Part shown: positions 37,995-45,848 of the stretch, in pieces
Position numbering within the stretch: position 1 is the stretch's first letter
Layout: every line of letters starts with the position of its first letter
NCBI GenBank assembly: GCA_004340125.1
Contig: SLUK01000004.1
Coordinates: 48,772 to 112,771 of the forward strand
DNA length: 64,000 bases
From: Harryflintia acetispora
GTDB taxonomy: Bacteria; Bacillota; Clostridia; Oscillospirales; Ruminococcaceae
Direction: 5' to 3'
The notes under the pieces: model-generated
Seen by the model: the letters and a program-made list of their open reading frames with translations, nothing else
Database searches by the model: none
What the model was told of the DNA's origin: nothing
Program-made: the position numbers and the translations under genes

Positions 37995-38045
37995 ATCTTC
38001 CTTTCCCGGGAATTGCGCCGGTTCCGGCAAAGCCGAAATGGCGGC
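37995..38045 (-). repeat. Leader element copy 2 (hairpin plus TTCCCGGGAA)
   Basis: About 47 bases nearly identical to 48481-48526: a GGC-AAA-GCC hairpin, then a palindrome TTCCCGGGAA (38003-38012), then the AAAGGA ribosome site. Same orientation and same position relative to the start codon as at the ArsC/Spx-like gene, although the two coding regions are unrelated. Confidence 0.75.
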
Positions 38046-38110
38046 GGGGAAACCGCCAAGGCCGTTTCCTCACCCAATAGTATGGGTAACCCCCACGCCG
38101 GTTATGCGCA

Positions 38111-38134
38111 CCGCGCGGTACGCATACCGCGCGG
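38111..38134. terminator. Strong hairpin after pfk (possible terminator)
   Basis: CCGCGCGGTA and TACCGCGCGG form a perfect 10-bp stem with loop CGCA, 17 bases past the phosphofructokinase stop. No U-run, so termination is not certain. Confidence 0.45.
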
Positions 38135-38150
38135 CGGGAGAGGGGCGGGC

Positions 38151-39377
38151 CTATGCCCGCAGCAAAAAATGCTTGGGCAGGCCGCGCTCGGTGGGAAAAC
38201 GAACCTCGCCCAGGATCAGCGGCTCGAGGTAGCGCAGCATCTCCCCGGTCACATCGTTGCGCTCCGGGGTGATCCACTCGGGCGGCACGTTGCGCGCGAC
38301 GTTGGCGATCCGCTCGATCGGGGCGCAGTCATAGCTTGCCTCATAGGGCTCCTGCGACGCGCGCCGGATAACCGCCACAAAGCCGGTCTTCCCCTCGAGC
38401 GCGAAGCGCACCGCGGCCTGTCCGACCCCGCGCGCCTCGTCGATGTCGGTGGCGGAAAGGACGTGCGCGGCCGCACGCTGCAACACGTTGAGCTCGACCG
38501 AGCGCACCTTGCAGCCGATGTTGTGGCGCACCATGTTTTCCAGGTATTTGCCCACCCCCGACAGGTAGCGGTGCCCGAAGGTGTCCACCACCCCGCTCTG
38601 GTAGCTCTCGGCGGCATACCGTCCGTCGGCGGTGCGCACCCCTTCGCTGACGGCGACCACCACGTTCTTGACCTCCTTGTGCAGCCGCTCGACGTCCCCG
38701 AGGAAATCGGCCACCGAGAAGGGCACCTCGGGCAGATAAATCAGATGCGGCGCCCCGGTGTGTTCGTCCCGCGCCAGCGCCGACGAAGCGGTCAGCCAGC
38801 CCGCGTCCCGCCCCATGATCTCCACGATGGTCACCGAACGGGTATCATACACGCTCGCGTCCCGGATGATTTCCTGCACGGCGGTGGCGATGAACTTGGC
38901 CGCCGAGCCGAAGCCCGGGGAATGGTCGGTCTCGGCCAGGTCGTTGTCGATCGTTTTGGGCACCCCGGCGACCTTGATGTCCTCGCCTTGCTCGGCAAAG
39001 TAGCGAGAGAGCTTGGCCACCGTGTCCATCGAATCGTTCCCGCCGATGTAGAAGAAATAACCGATCTCATACTCGTGCAGCGCCTGCAGCAGCCGGCGGT
39101 ACACCTCGCCGTCCTCCCCGGGCGCGGGCAGCTTGTAGCGGCAGGAGCCCAGCGCCATCGAGGGGGTGCACTCCAGCACATGGAAGTCCTCCTCACTCCG
39201 AAGGCACCCGTCCAGGTCCACGATATTCCCCTTGAGGATCCCCTCTACGCCGAAGCGCGCGCCATAGACCTTACCGATCTGTCCGCTGCATCTGGCCTGC
39301 TGTACGGCCCCGGACAGCGAGGCGTTGATGGCGGCGGTCGGCCCGCCGGACTGGGCAATGAGCATATTTTTTCCCAT
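38151..39377 (-). CDS. 6-phosphofructokinase, PPi-dependent type
   Basis: 408 residues. Phosphorylates fructose 6-phosphate in glycolysis, reversibly if PPi is the donor. Seen: the N-terminal Q-S-G-G-P-T-A-A-I-N-A-S, Y-I-G-G-N-D-S-M-D-T (the G-G-D-G/N-D donor-site loop with Asp instead of the Gly typical of ATP enzymes), V-P-K-T-I-D-N-D-L (catalytic Lys and Asp), I-M-G-R-D-A-G-W-L-T and the C-terminal E-W-I-T-P-E. The donor-loop Asp and the P-K-T motif point to PPi use; this is inference. Start ATG 39377 has AAAGGAG upstream; the frame continues upstream without homology. The leader carries a 35-base inverted repeat. Confidence 0.88.
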   Translation of the reverse strand: MGKNMLIAQSGGPTAAINASLSGAVQQARCSGQIGKVYGARFGVEGILKGNIVDLDGCLRSEEDFHVLECTPSMALGSCRYKLPAPGEDGEVYRRLLQALHEYEIGYFFYIGGNDSMDTVAKLSRYFAEQGEDIKVAGVPKTIDNDLAETDHSPGFGSAAKFIATAVQEIIRDASVYDTRSVTIVEIMGRDAGWLTASSALARDEHTGAPHLIYLPEVPFSVADFLGDVERLHKEVKNVVVAVSEGVRTADGRYAAESYQSGVVDTFGHRYLSGVGKYLENMVRHNIGCKVRSVELNVLQRAAAHVLSATDIDEARGVGQAAVRFALEGKTGFVAVIRRASQEPYEASYDCAPIERIANVARNVPPEWITPERNDVTGEMLRYLEPLILGEVRFPTERGLPKHFLLRA

Positions 39378-39410
39378 GAAACGGATTCTCCTTTGGCGGT
39401 ATTTTCCCCT

Positions 39411-39445
39411 GTGCGAAAGGGCCGTGCCGGCACGGCCTTTCGCAC
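39411..39445 (-). promoter_or_regulatory. Long inverted repeat in the pfk leader
   Basis: GTGCGAAAG and CTTTCGCAC bracket a GCCGTGC/GCACGGC core; 35 bases, near perfect with one unpaired base. It is about 35 bases upstream of the pfk start and downstream of a TATAAT (39466-39471, minus strand), so it would be transcribed. Could stabilise or attenuate the mRNA; no U-run. Confidence 0.55.
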
Positions 39446-39547
39446 GGTTTCCTGTTACGCCTTCCATTATAACCCACCCCTGTCGAAAAGGGAAGCCTTT
39501 GCACGAAGGGAGGCTATAAAAGTTGACGCGTGCATGGACCCCCGTAT

Positions 39548-39808
39548 TTACCGCCTATGTGCCGTGATGATCGTCATGCTTTGGGCGTTGACCGTGATTT
39601 CGCAGCCGTCCGCGGCGATATACCAGTTCTTTCCCCTTTGGCGGATCACGCTCTGCGGCGCACCGATCTTTTCCCCGCACCAGGCCACCGGGTCCACCCC
39701 CTCGTCCAGCGAGAGGTTTTTCCTGATCCGCTGCCCGCCGAGCCGGGTCGTATGGAGCCGGTCCAAACATGCAATCAGCCCGCCGCCGGCATCTTTTCTT
39801 ATCGCCAT
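39548..39808 (-). CDS. DUF3781 domain protein
   Basis: 86 residues. Matches the small DUF3781 family by recall: L-H-T-T-R-L-G-x-x-R-I-R-K-N-L, then V-x-W-C-G-E-K-I and a basic beta strand (G-K-N-W-Y-I-A-A-D-G-C-E-I-T-V-N) leading to the C-terminal T-I-I-T-A-H. Function unknown. ATG 39808 follows GGAGG. Divergent from the radical SAM gene and tail-to-head with pfk. Confidence 0.78.
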   Translation of the reverse strand: MAIRKDAGGGLIACLDRLHTTRLGGQRIRKNLSLDEGVDPVAWCGEKIGAPQSVIRQRGKNWYIAADGCEITVNAQSMTIITAHRR

Positions 39809-39842
39809 GCTATCCTCCGTTTCATATGCGCCCCGCCCCCCT

Positions 39843-39871
39843 TTGACATTATGGCGGCCAGGGTTTAAAAT
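39843..39871 (+). promoter_or_regulatory. Sigma-A promoter for the radical SAM gene
   Basis: TTGACA (39843-39848), 17-nt spacer, TAAAAT (39866-39871). Confidence 0.88.
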
Positions 39872-39916
39872 AAAAGGGAAGCCCTGAAATTGACTGCAGT
39901 AAAGGAAGGCTTTCTG

Positions 39917-40525
39917 ATGACCGATATTCTCTACACCTTGGGCGACAGCCTATATATCAATCTGACCAACCGCTGCCCCTGCCGGTGCAGCTTCTGCATC
40001 CGCAAAAACGGCAGCCATGTCGGTTCGGCCGAAAACCTCTGGTTCGAGCTGGAGCCCCACCTCGACGAGGTGCTCGCCGCCTTCGACGGGGTGGAGCTGA
40101 AAAACTACAAGGAGCTGGTCTTCTGCGGCTACGGCGAGCCGATCTGCGCGCTGGAAAAGCTGCTGGAGGTCTGCCACCTGGTGCGCTCGCGAAGCGACAT
40201 CCCGATTAGGCTCAACACCAACGGGCTGGGGGACCTGATCCACAAACGCAAGACGGCCCACCTGCTCGAAGGGCTGGTGGACACCGTGTCGATCAGCCTC
40301 AACGCGCCGGACGAAGAGCGCTACCTCGAGGTGACGAGCCCGATCTTCGGGCCCGGCTCATTTCAAAGCATGCTCGAATTCGCCCTGGATTGCAAGCGCT
40401 TCGTGCCCAATGTGCTCTTCACGGTGGTCGACGTGATCTCCCCGCAGGAGATCGAGCGCTGCCGCGCCCTCGCGCAGGAGATGGATATCCCGCTGCGGGT
40501 GAGGGAATATATCAAAGAATACTGA
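39917..40525 (+). CDS. Radical SAM protein of the TatD-associated group
   Basis: 202 residues. The cluster motif C-P-C-R-C-S-F-C (C-x3-C-x2-C) sits near residue 20 after I-N-L-T-N-R, followed by F-C-G-Y-G-E-P (SAM binding), R-L-N-T-N-G-L-G and S-I-S-L-N-A-P. Resembles the short radical SAM proteins that are often found next to or fused with TatD nucleases; no TatD gene is in this window. Reaction unknown. Start ATG 39917 with AAAGGAAGG seven bases upstream. Ends 11 bases before the Mrp gene, so one transcript. Confidence 0.85.
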   Translation: MTDILYTLGDSLYINLTNRCPCRCSFCIRKNGSHVGSAENLWFELEPHLDEVLAAFDGVELKNYKELVFCGYGEPICALEKLLEVCHLVRSRSDIPIRLNTNGLGDLIHKRKTAHLLEGLVDTVSISLNAPDEERYLEVTSPIFGPGSFQSMLEFALDCKRFVPNVLFTVVDVISPQEIERCRALAQEMDIPLRVREYIKEY

Positions 40526-40536
40526 AAAAGGACTGA

Positions 40537-41367
40537 ATGCGAATGGATTGTAATCACAACTGCGAGGGCTGCTCGCAGGACTGCGCCCAGCGCCAGAACC
40601 CGCAGAGCCTGCTGGAGAGCCCCCACGAGATGAGCCAGATCAAAAAGGTGATCGGCGTGGTCAGCGGCAAGGGGGGCGTGGGCAAGTCGCTCGTCACCGG
40701 TCTGATGGCGGTGCTGATGAACCGCCGGGGCCACACCAGCGCCATCCTCGACGCGGACGTGACCGGCCCCTCGGTGCCTAAAATGTTCGGCATCCACTCC
40801 CGCGCGCAGGGGAATGAAAACGGGATCCTGCCCGCCTACAGCAAGACCGGGATCGGACTGATGTCGGTCAACCTCCTGCTCGAGAGCGACACCGACCCGG
40901 TGGTCTGGCGCGGTCCGGTCATTGCCGGGACGGTCAAGCAATTCTGGAGCGAGGTGATCTGGGGCGAGGTGGACTACATGTTCGTGGACATGCCGCCCGG
41001 GACCGGCGACGTGCCGCTGACCGTCTTCCAGTCCATCCCGCTCGATGGGATCATCATCGTCACCTCCCCGCAGGAGCTGGTCTCGATGATCGTTTCCAAG
41101 GCTCTCAAGATGGCGCAGATGATGAACATCCCGACCCTCGGGCTGATCGAAAACATGAGCTACGCCACCTGCCCGGACTGCGGCAAGCAGCTCAAGGTGT
41201 TCGGCGAGAGCCACATCGACGAGGTGGCCGCCAACTTCTCGCTGCCGGTGCTCGGGCGCATCCCGATCGACCCGAGACTCAGCGCGGCGTGCGACCGCGG
41301 GATGATCGAGCTGTTCGAGGGCGATTGGCTGGACGGCGCCGCCGCGGCGATCGAAAGTCAGAAATAG
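40537..41367 (+). CDS. Mrp/NBP35-type P-loop ATPase (Fe-S cluster carrier)
   Basis: 276 residues. A four-cysteine N-terminal motif (C-x3-C-x2-C-x3-C in C-N-H-N-C-E-G-C-S-Q-D-C) like eukaryotic Nbp35, then the deviant Walker A G-K-G-G-V-G-K-S, the D-A-D-V-T-G-P-S switch, D-M-P-P-G-T-G-D and a C-terminal C-P-D-C that bridges a 4Fe-4S cluster. Assembles or hands over Fe-S clusters in the cytoplasm. Co-transcription with a radical SAM enzyme, an Fe-S client, fits. ATG 40537 or 40543 could each be the start. Confidence 0.93.
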   Translation: MRMDCNHNCEGCSQDCAQRQNPQSLLESPHEMSQIKKVIGVVSGKGGVGKSLVTGLMAVLMNRRGHTSAILDADVTGPSVPKMFGIHSRAQGNENGILPAYSKTGIGLMSVNLLLESDTDPVVWRGPVIAGTVKQFWSEVIWGEVDYMFVDMPPGTGDVPLTVFQSIPLDGIIIVTSPQELVSMIVSKALKMAQMMNIPTLGLIENMSYATCPDCGKQLKVFGESHIDEVAANFSLPVLGRIPIDPRLSAACDRGMIELFEGDWLDGAAAAIESQK

Positions 41368-41396
41368 CTTTGTAAAACTTGGAAGCACACATAAGA

Positions 41397-41437
41397 AAGG
41401 ATACGGGCGGCAGATAAAATCTGCTGCCCGTATCCTT
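41397..41437. terminator. Stem-loop after the Mrp gene
   Basis: GGATACGGGCGGCAGAT pairs with ATCTGCTGCCCGTATCC (one G-T) around AAA. It has no clear U-run. Confidence 0.6.
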
Positions 41438-41473
41438 ATGAAGGGGCGCAACGCCAGCTCCGCCCTGCATAAA

Positions 41474-41489
41474 AAGAGGGGCGCCTCTT
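41474..41489 (-). terminator. Terminator of the DUF3788-side operon
   Basis: Minus strand: AAGAGG-CGCC-CCTCTT followed by TTT, just past the stop codon at 41502. Confidence 0.65.
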
Positions 41490-41501
41490 CTCCGCTTTTT
41501 T

Positions 41502-41927
41502 CTATTTCTCCATTTTCTCCTTCTCCATGCGCAGGGCGATCAGGGCCAGGGCCTCCGAGAGGGTGCGCTCGTCCGCGATTTCGATCATCAGCCAGCGCGC
41601 GCCCATCATGGGCTTGGCGTTCCCGTAAAGATCTCGCAGATAGGGCGACATTCCGCCCAGCAGCAGCCGCGCACGCTCCTCCTCCCGCGGGCCGATCACC
41701 ACCAGGCAGGTGAAGATCCCCTTCGCCGGATAGAGGGTGCAGACCGCGCGCGAGCCCTTGCGGTACTTGACGTTCCAGCCCGGTGCCATCGAACAGCCGC
41801 TGTATTCGATCTTTGGCTGAATCCGGTAACGCTCCCCAAGTTCCTCGCAGAGCCGCCGCCAGAGGGGGCCGCCTGCCAGCGCCAGCTCCCCGGCGGTGGG
41901 CTGCGCGGTGGGGGCCATCCTTGCCAC
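41502..41927 (-). CDS. DUF3788 family protein
   Basis: 141 residues. Pattern L-W-x-x-L, I-E-Y-S-G-C-S-M-A-P-G-W-N-V-K-Y and C-T-L-Y-P-A-K-G-I-F-T-C-L-V-V-I-G matches the DUF3788 family by recall. Small soluble protein of unknown function. Two bases separate it from the upstream zinc-ribbon gene, so they are one transcript. Confidence 0.8.
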   Translation of the reverse strand: MARMAPTAQPTAGELALAGGPLWRRLCEELGERYRIQPKIEYSGCSMAPGWNVKYRKGSRAVCTLYPAKGIFTCLVVIGPREEERARLLLGGMSPYLRDLYGNAKPMMGARWLMIEIADERTLSEALALIALRMEKEKMEK

Positions 41928-41929
41928 CG

Positions 41930-42205
41930 CTATTTCTTCCAGCGGCGCAGGGTGGGGAATATCTCCTGCATGGCCTTGCGGGCGCTCTCCTCGTCCGGAT
42001 AGGGGTTGCCCTTCGAGATCATCGGCACGCAGGCCTCGATCATCTGCTCCATGGTGACGTCCGCCGTGAAGGCGCCGCTTTGATAGCAGTAGGTGCAGTA
42101 TTCCTCGTTCTTGCTCCCATCCTGGTTGGTCCCGTAGTCCTCATCCTTCATCATCGGCATGGCGCAGGACTGGCAGAAAATCATGTTTTCCATTTCCATT
42201 TTCAT
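41930..42205 (-). CDS. Putative zinc-ribbon protein
   Basis: 91 residues. F-C-Q-S-C-A-M-P-M and E-Y-C-T-Y-C-Y-Q supply four cysteines for a zinc ribbon, followed by a short helical tail (T-M-E-Q-M-I-E-A). Resembles the putative zinc ribbon family of Bacillota (Zn_ribbon_2). Overlaps the end of the glycosylase gene by four bases. Function unknown. Confidence 0.8.
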   Translation of the reverse strand: MKMEMENMIFCQSCAMPMMKDEDYGTNQDGSKNEEYCTYCYQSGAFTADVTMEQMIEACVPMISKGNPYPDEESARKAMQEIFPTLRRWKK

Positions 42206-43041
42206 TCTCCTTTTTTGTTTGGTTGGCAGTTCGGACAGTAGTAAACGCTCCCGCCAAGATAGGTCTCCTTGACGATCCTTTCCCCGCAGACCGGACAGGG
42301 ATTGCCGTATGTGTTCTTGCTCATCAGGCAGCGGTAGCCCCCCTTGCAGCCGAAGAGGTCCCGCTCGGTGTCCCGACCGCCGGCCAAGGCCATCCCGGCC
42401 AGCGTCACCTTTAACGAATCGAAAAGGCGGGAGAGCTCCTCTGTCCCGAGAGCGCCCATCCTTTGCCTGGGGCTCAGTCCCGCACGAAAGAGGATGTCCT
42501 GCAGCACGCCGTTGCCGAGCCCCGGGATCCGCTGCCCGGTGGCGAGGAAGGCCTTCGCCGAGAGCTTTTCATAGTCCTCGCAGCCGCACAGCGAGAGAAA
42601 ATACCCTTCGTCGAAGCCGTCGCCAAGGGGCGAGGGCTTCTCCCTGGACACCAGGTAATAAAAGCTGTCGTTCTCCCCCTCCCGGAAGGCGTAGAGCCCG
42701 CCGTACATCTGCACGGTGGCCGCCAGGGCCGAGAAGTCCTCAAACTCCAGCAGGAGCTGGTGCCGCTTCGGGCGCTCCTCCCCGGGGGCGAGGTAGCGCA
42801 GGTTCACCCCGTCGTTAAAACTCAACCGGCAGTCCCCGATCTTGAGCTCGACATGCCCGCCGTAGGCGCGCGCCTCCTCCACCGTCTTCCCGGCGAGCAG
42901 CGCATGGTACCCCTCGGGGTCGCCGAAAAACCAGGCGAACTTGTGCGGCGTCTTCCCCGCCATGACGTTTAGAATCCGCTTGCCGCCGATCAGCTCCTGC
43001 AACTGGCAGCTGATCACCGCCGCCTCGGGCAGCTCCAGCAT
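42202..43041 (-). CDS. Fpg/Nei-family DNA glycosylase (endonuclease VIII-like)
   Basis: 279 residues. The N-terminus reads M-L-E-L-P-E-A instead of the M-P-E-L-P-E of standard Fpg. In the family Pro2 is the Schiff-base nucleophile, so Leu at position 2 is a notable substitution, while the general-acid Glu is kept. The H2TH region has G-L-G-N-G-V-L-Q-D-I-L-F; the C-terminal zinc finger is C-P-V-C-G ... Y-Y-C-P-N-C-Q. Would act on oxidised bases, unless the missing Pro has shifted it to another role. GGAGGGG precedes ATG 43041. Confidence 0.85.
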   Translation of the reverse strand: MLELPEAAVISCQLQELIGGKRILNVMAGKTPHKFAWFFGDPEGYHALLAGKTVEEARAYGGHVELKIGDCRLSFNDGVNLRYLAPGEERPKRHQLLLEFEDFSALAATVQMYGGLYAFREGENDSFYYLVSREKPSPLGDGFDEGYFLSLCGCEDYEKLSAKAFLATGQRIPGLGNGVLQDILFRAGLSPRQRMGALGTEELSRLFDSLKVTLAGMALAGGRDTERDLFGCKGGYRCLMSKNTYGNPCPVCGERIVKETYLGGSVYYCPNCQPNKKGE

Positions 43042-43087
43042 AATTTCCCCTCCTTCGTGTGGTCTGATATGATCTTATCACTCTTAT

Positions 43088-43107
43088 TATGACACCTGTC
43101 TGTCATA
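43088..43107. promoter_or_regulatory. Palindrome between WYL regulator and glycosylase (candidate operator)
   Basis: TATGACA-CCTGTC-TGTCATA: perfect 7-bp arms, six-base spacer, in the 71-bp gap before the Fpg/Nei gene. Fits a dimeric regulator; the adjacent WYL protein is the natural candidate (inference). Confidence 0.45.
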
Positions 43108-43112
43108 TTTTA

Positions 43113-44012
43113 TTACGGCTCGTAGATTTTTCCCATTTCCCGCAGCAGGGCCGCCAGACCCTCGCGCACCCCGGGAGGGCCCAGCACCTCGGCATAGGGG
43201 CCGAAGGAGAGGACGTAGCCATATACCCAGCCATCTTCCGGCAGATAGGCGCGCACCTCGAAGCTGCCGTCCGGGTTCTCCCGCACGTCCGTCTCGTCGA
43301 ACTCGTCGTAGACACGGTAGGACAGCTCCCGGTCCACCCGCAGCCGCAGGCAGATCATACCGGCCGGCTCCTGCTCCCCGGGCTCCTGCTCTAAGGGGCG
43401 GCGCTCGAAGGTCTCGCCCAGCAGCCGCAGGTTCCTGATGCGGGTCACCCGGAAGAGCCGCGGCTCCTGCCGCCGGCGGCAGTACGCCCACAGGTACCAG
43501 CCCTTGTCCTTGAAGCGAAGCTGGAGCCCCTCGGCCTCGCGGTGGGTGCGCTGCCCGTTCGAGGCGCAGTAATCGAATTCGATCACCCGGCGGCCCGCCA
43601 CCGCCTTTTTCAGCAGCTCGAAGGCCTGCTGGGATTGCGGGCCGCTGCCCCAGGGGGAAAAATCCACCTGCAGCCAGTCGAGATTCTCCTTACGGAAGAG
43701 GGCCCCAAGCTGGGAGAGCACCCCTGTCATATCGCCGTACTGCGCGGCGCTAAGGCTTTGCAGCGCCAACAGGATGTCCTCCTGCTGGGATTCGCTGAGC
43801 AGCGAGCGCTCGAGCACGAACCCCTCCATCAGCCGTATCCCGCCGTGCCGCCCCTTGGCGCAGTAGACCGGGACCCCGGACATGCTCAACGCCTCGATGT
43901 CCCGGTAGATGGTGCGCTCGCTCACCTCGAAGCGGGCGGCGAGCTCGCGCGCCGTCAGCTGTCCGCGCTCGAGCAGCAGATAGACGATCTCAAACAGCCT
44001 GCCGCTTTGCAA
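43113..44012 (-). CDS. WYL-domain transcriptional regulator (YafY type)
   Basis: 299 residues. N-terminal winged helix with L-T-A-R-E-L-A-A-R-F-E-V-S-E-R-T-I-Y-R-D (recognition helix), then a WYL domain (about 135-215) with the G-W-Y-L-W-A-Y-C motif and the downstream F-R-V-T-R-I, and a WCX-like C-terminal part. WYL proteins respond to nucleic-acid ligands and often control defence or DNA-damage genes. TTG 44012 is the start, seven bases after GGGGGG. Twelve bases separate it from the YcaQ-like gene upstream. Confidence 0.9.
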   Translation of the reverse strand: MQSGRLFEIVYLLLERGQLTARELAARFEVSERTIYRDIEALSMSGVPVYCAKGRHGGIRLMEGFVLERSLLSESQQEDILLALQSLSAAQYGDMTGVLSQLGALFRKENLDWLQVDFSPWGSGPQSQQAFELLKKAVAGRRVIEFDYCASNGQRTHREAEGLQLRFKDKGWYLWAYCRRRQEPRLFRVTRIRNLRLLGETFERRPLEQEPGEQEPAGMICLRLRVDRELSYRVYDEFDETDVRENPDGSFEVRAYLPEDGWVYGYVLSFGPYAEVLGPPGVREGLAALLREMGKIYEP

Positions 44013-44024
44013 TTCGATCCCCCC

Positions 44025-45194
44025 TCAGATTTCACAGTCCCGCTCGATTTCCCCGCAGCGGTTGTAGCGCATGAAGCGCCGCAGGCCCCGTGTGACCGCT
44101 TCCCGGGCGGCGGCGCTCCTTTTTGCGCCCTCCTCCCACCAGAAGTTTTTCACGATCAGCCTCCCGCGCTCCCGGTCGGTGGCAAGCTCGATCCGCCCGA
44201 GGAAGCGCTCGCCCGCCAGCACCGGCAACACATAGTAGCCGTACTGCCGCTTCTGCGCCGGGGTGTAGACCTCCCAGCGGTAGGCAAAGCCGAAGAGCGC
44301 TTCTATCAGCCTGCGGTCCCAGATCAGATTGTCCAGCGGCGCCAGAATCCGCGCCGTACCGAGCGGGAGCGGCCGCTGGCAGCCCTCCAGCAGCGGCAGG
44401 TCCTGTGTTTTTACATAGAGCGGGGACTTCATCCCCTCCACCGCCACCGCGGCGAGCGCCCCGCATTCCTCCAGCTCGGCGAAGGCCCGGCTGCGCGCGG
44501 CGGCGTCCATCCCGCCGATCCCCAGCCAGGCGTCCCCCGGGCGGTCGGGCAGCGCGCCGACGCTCCCCACCCGGCGCAGCACCTGCCAGCGGGCGTAGTC
44601 CTGCGGCGTGGGGTTGGGGTCGGGCGCGCTCAGCAGCCCGGGCGGCAGCGCCCGTTCCGAAAGGCAATAGTACCGCCGCGTGCCCTTCTTGTGGTGCACC
44701 AGTGCCAGCCCGGCGTAGCACATCGCCTCGAGCGCCGCCTTGGCCAGGCGCTGCTGGCCGTACCACCAGAGCACCCGCTCCTCCATCACAAAATCGGAGG
44801 AGCAGGCGGATTCGTGCTTTTTCAGATAGGCGGTGATCTCCTCGATTGCCGCCGGGTGCTCACGGCACCAGCGCAGCGGGCGCTCCCTAGTGCGCGCGAA
44901 GCAGGGCCAATCCTCGACGGCGCAGATCGACATGTTCTTGTCCCACATATCGAAAAAGCGGCGTTCGCGGTAGAGAAGCCGCTCATATTGCCCCTTGCGG
45001 TAGCCGGACCAGCGCGACTGGAACACCAGATCCGGATTGCGCCCCACCACGTCCAGCGGGTCGTACTGCACGCAGCCGACCTTGCGTAAGTACCCCGCCA
45101 GGTCCTCCATGCCGTGCAGCGCGCTGGCGGCGCTCAGGTGATGGTACTCCACCATGTACCGGCAAAGCTGCCGCCGGCTCGCATACAGCGCCAT
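44025..45194 (-). CDS. YcaQ/AlkZ-like DNA glycosylase (winged-helix HTH_42 family)
   Basis: 389 residues. Opens with R-R-Q-L-C-R-Y, then V-Q-Y-D-P-L-D-V-V-G-R-N-P-D-L-V, F-F-D-M-W-D-K-N-M and, in the C-terminal half, I-L-A-P-L-D-N-L-I-W-D-R-R and Y-Y-V-L-P-V-L-A-G-E-R-F-L-G-R-I, all typical of the crosslink-repair glycosylase family (YcaQ, AlkZ). Such enzymes unhook interstrand crosslinks or remove bulky adducts. The usual Q-x-Q/E catalytic segment appears as V-Q-Y-D, so the catalytic pair deserves checking. ATG 45194 follows GGAGG; its own promoter is divergent from the nitroreductase. Confidence 0.87.
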   Translation of the reverse strand: MALYASRRQLCRYMVEYHHLSAASALHGMEDLAGYLRKVGCVQYDPLDVVGRNPDLVFQSRWSGYRKGQYERLLYRERRFFDMWDKNMSICAVEDWPCFARTRERPLRWCREHPAAIEEITAYLKKHESACSSDFVMEERVLWWYGQQRLAKAALEAMCYAGLALVHHKKGTRRYYCLSERALPPGLLSAPDPNPTPQDYARWQVLRRVGSVGALPDRPGDAWLGIGGMDAAARSRAFAELEECGALAAVAVEGMKSPLYVKTQDLPLLEGCQRPLPLGTARILAPLDNLIWDRRLIEALFGFAYRWEVYTPAQKRQYGYYVLPVLAGERFLGRIELATDRERGRLIVKNFWWEEGAKRSAAAREAVTRGLRRFMRYNRCGEIERDCEI

Positions 45195-45228
45195 ACCGTG
45201 TGCCCTCCTCTTTTCGCAGAATACTGTT

Positions 45229-45258
45229 ATTGTACCATATCCGCCCCAAAACGCACAA
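45229..45258 (-). promoter_or_regulatory. Probable promoter of the glycosylase/WYL cluster
   Basis: Minus strand: TTGTGC (45253-45258), 18-nt spacer, TACAAT (45229-45234). Confidence 0.5.
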
Positions 45259-45295
45259 ATTTTAAAATAGACTATATTTGTTCACATTCCTGCGG

Positions 45296-45301
45296 TATAA
45301 T
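45296..45301 (+). promoter_or_regulatory. -10 box of the nitroreductase gene
   Basis: TATAAT at 45296-45301 overlaps an in-frame ATG (45300). That ATG therefore cannot be the translation start. No clear -35. Confidence 0.55.
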
Positions 45302-45329
45302 GAAGAAAACGGCAAAGGAGTGGTTTTTG

Positions 45330-45830
45330 TTGCTGGACATCATCTATGACCGGCGCAGCGTGCGCAAATACCAGGATAAACCGGTTCCCAAGGAGGCGCT
45401 CGAGGAGGTGCTGCGCGCCGGGATGTACGCCCCCTCGGCGATGGACTGCCGCCCCTGGCATTTCGTCGTCCTCCAAAAGCGCGAGGACCTCGCGTTTATC
45501 CAGAGCGTGCACCCCTATTCCAACATGCTCTCCAGTGCGCCGGCATGCATCCTCGTCTGCGCCGACAGCAAGCGCTGCTGCCCCGGCTACTTCCCCGAGG
45601 ACTGCGCCGCGGCCACCCAGAATATCCTGCTCGCCGCCAAGTGCCTGGGACTGGACACCTGCTGGCTGGGGGTCTACCCCTCCGGGGAGCGCCTGCAGCC
45701 GCTGGCCGAACGCTTTGGCCTGCCGGAGGGTATGCTCCCCTTCAGCCTGATCGCCATCGGCTACGGCGGCGAGGAGAAGAAGCGCCCCGAGCGCTTCGAT
45801 CCCGAAAAGATCCACTATGACCGCTGGTAG
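45330..45830 (+). CDS. Nitroreductase-family flavoprotein
   Basis: 166 residues. D-I-I-Y-D-R-R-S-V-R-K-Y at the start and P-S-A-M-D-C-R-P-W-H-F-V-V (FMN binding) are the hallmark of the family; A-A-T-Q-N-I-L-L-A-A and G-L-D-T-C-W-L-G-V-Y-P are also present. NAD(P)H-dependent reduction of nitro or quinone compounds; physiological substrate unknown. Start is TTG 45330 (or TTG 45327), since AAAGGAG at 45314-45320 is correctly spaced and the upstream ATG lies inside the promoter. Confidence 0.88.
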   Translation: MLDIIYDRRSVRKYQDKPVPKEALEEVLRAGMYAPSAMDCRPWHFVVLQKREDLAFIQSVHPYSNMLSSAPACILVCADSKRCCPGYFPEDCAAATQNILLAAKCLGLDTCWLGVYPSGERLQPLAERFGLPEGMLPFSLIAIGYGGEEKKRPERFDPEKIHYDRW

Positions 45831-45848
45831 ATATTCTGACCATACAGG

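Noticed and set aside
45300..45329. ATG 45300 as nitroreductase start
   Set aside because: The ATG lies within the TATAAT box; TTG 45330 has a well-spaced AAAGGAG.
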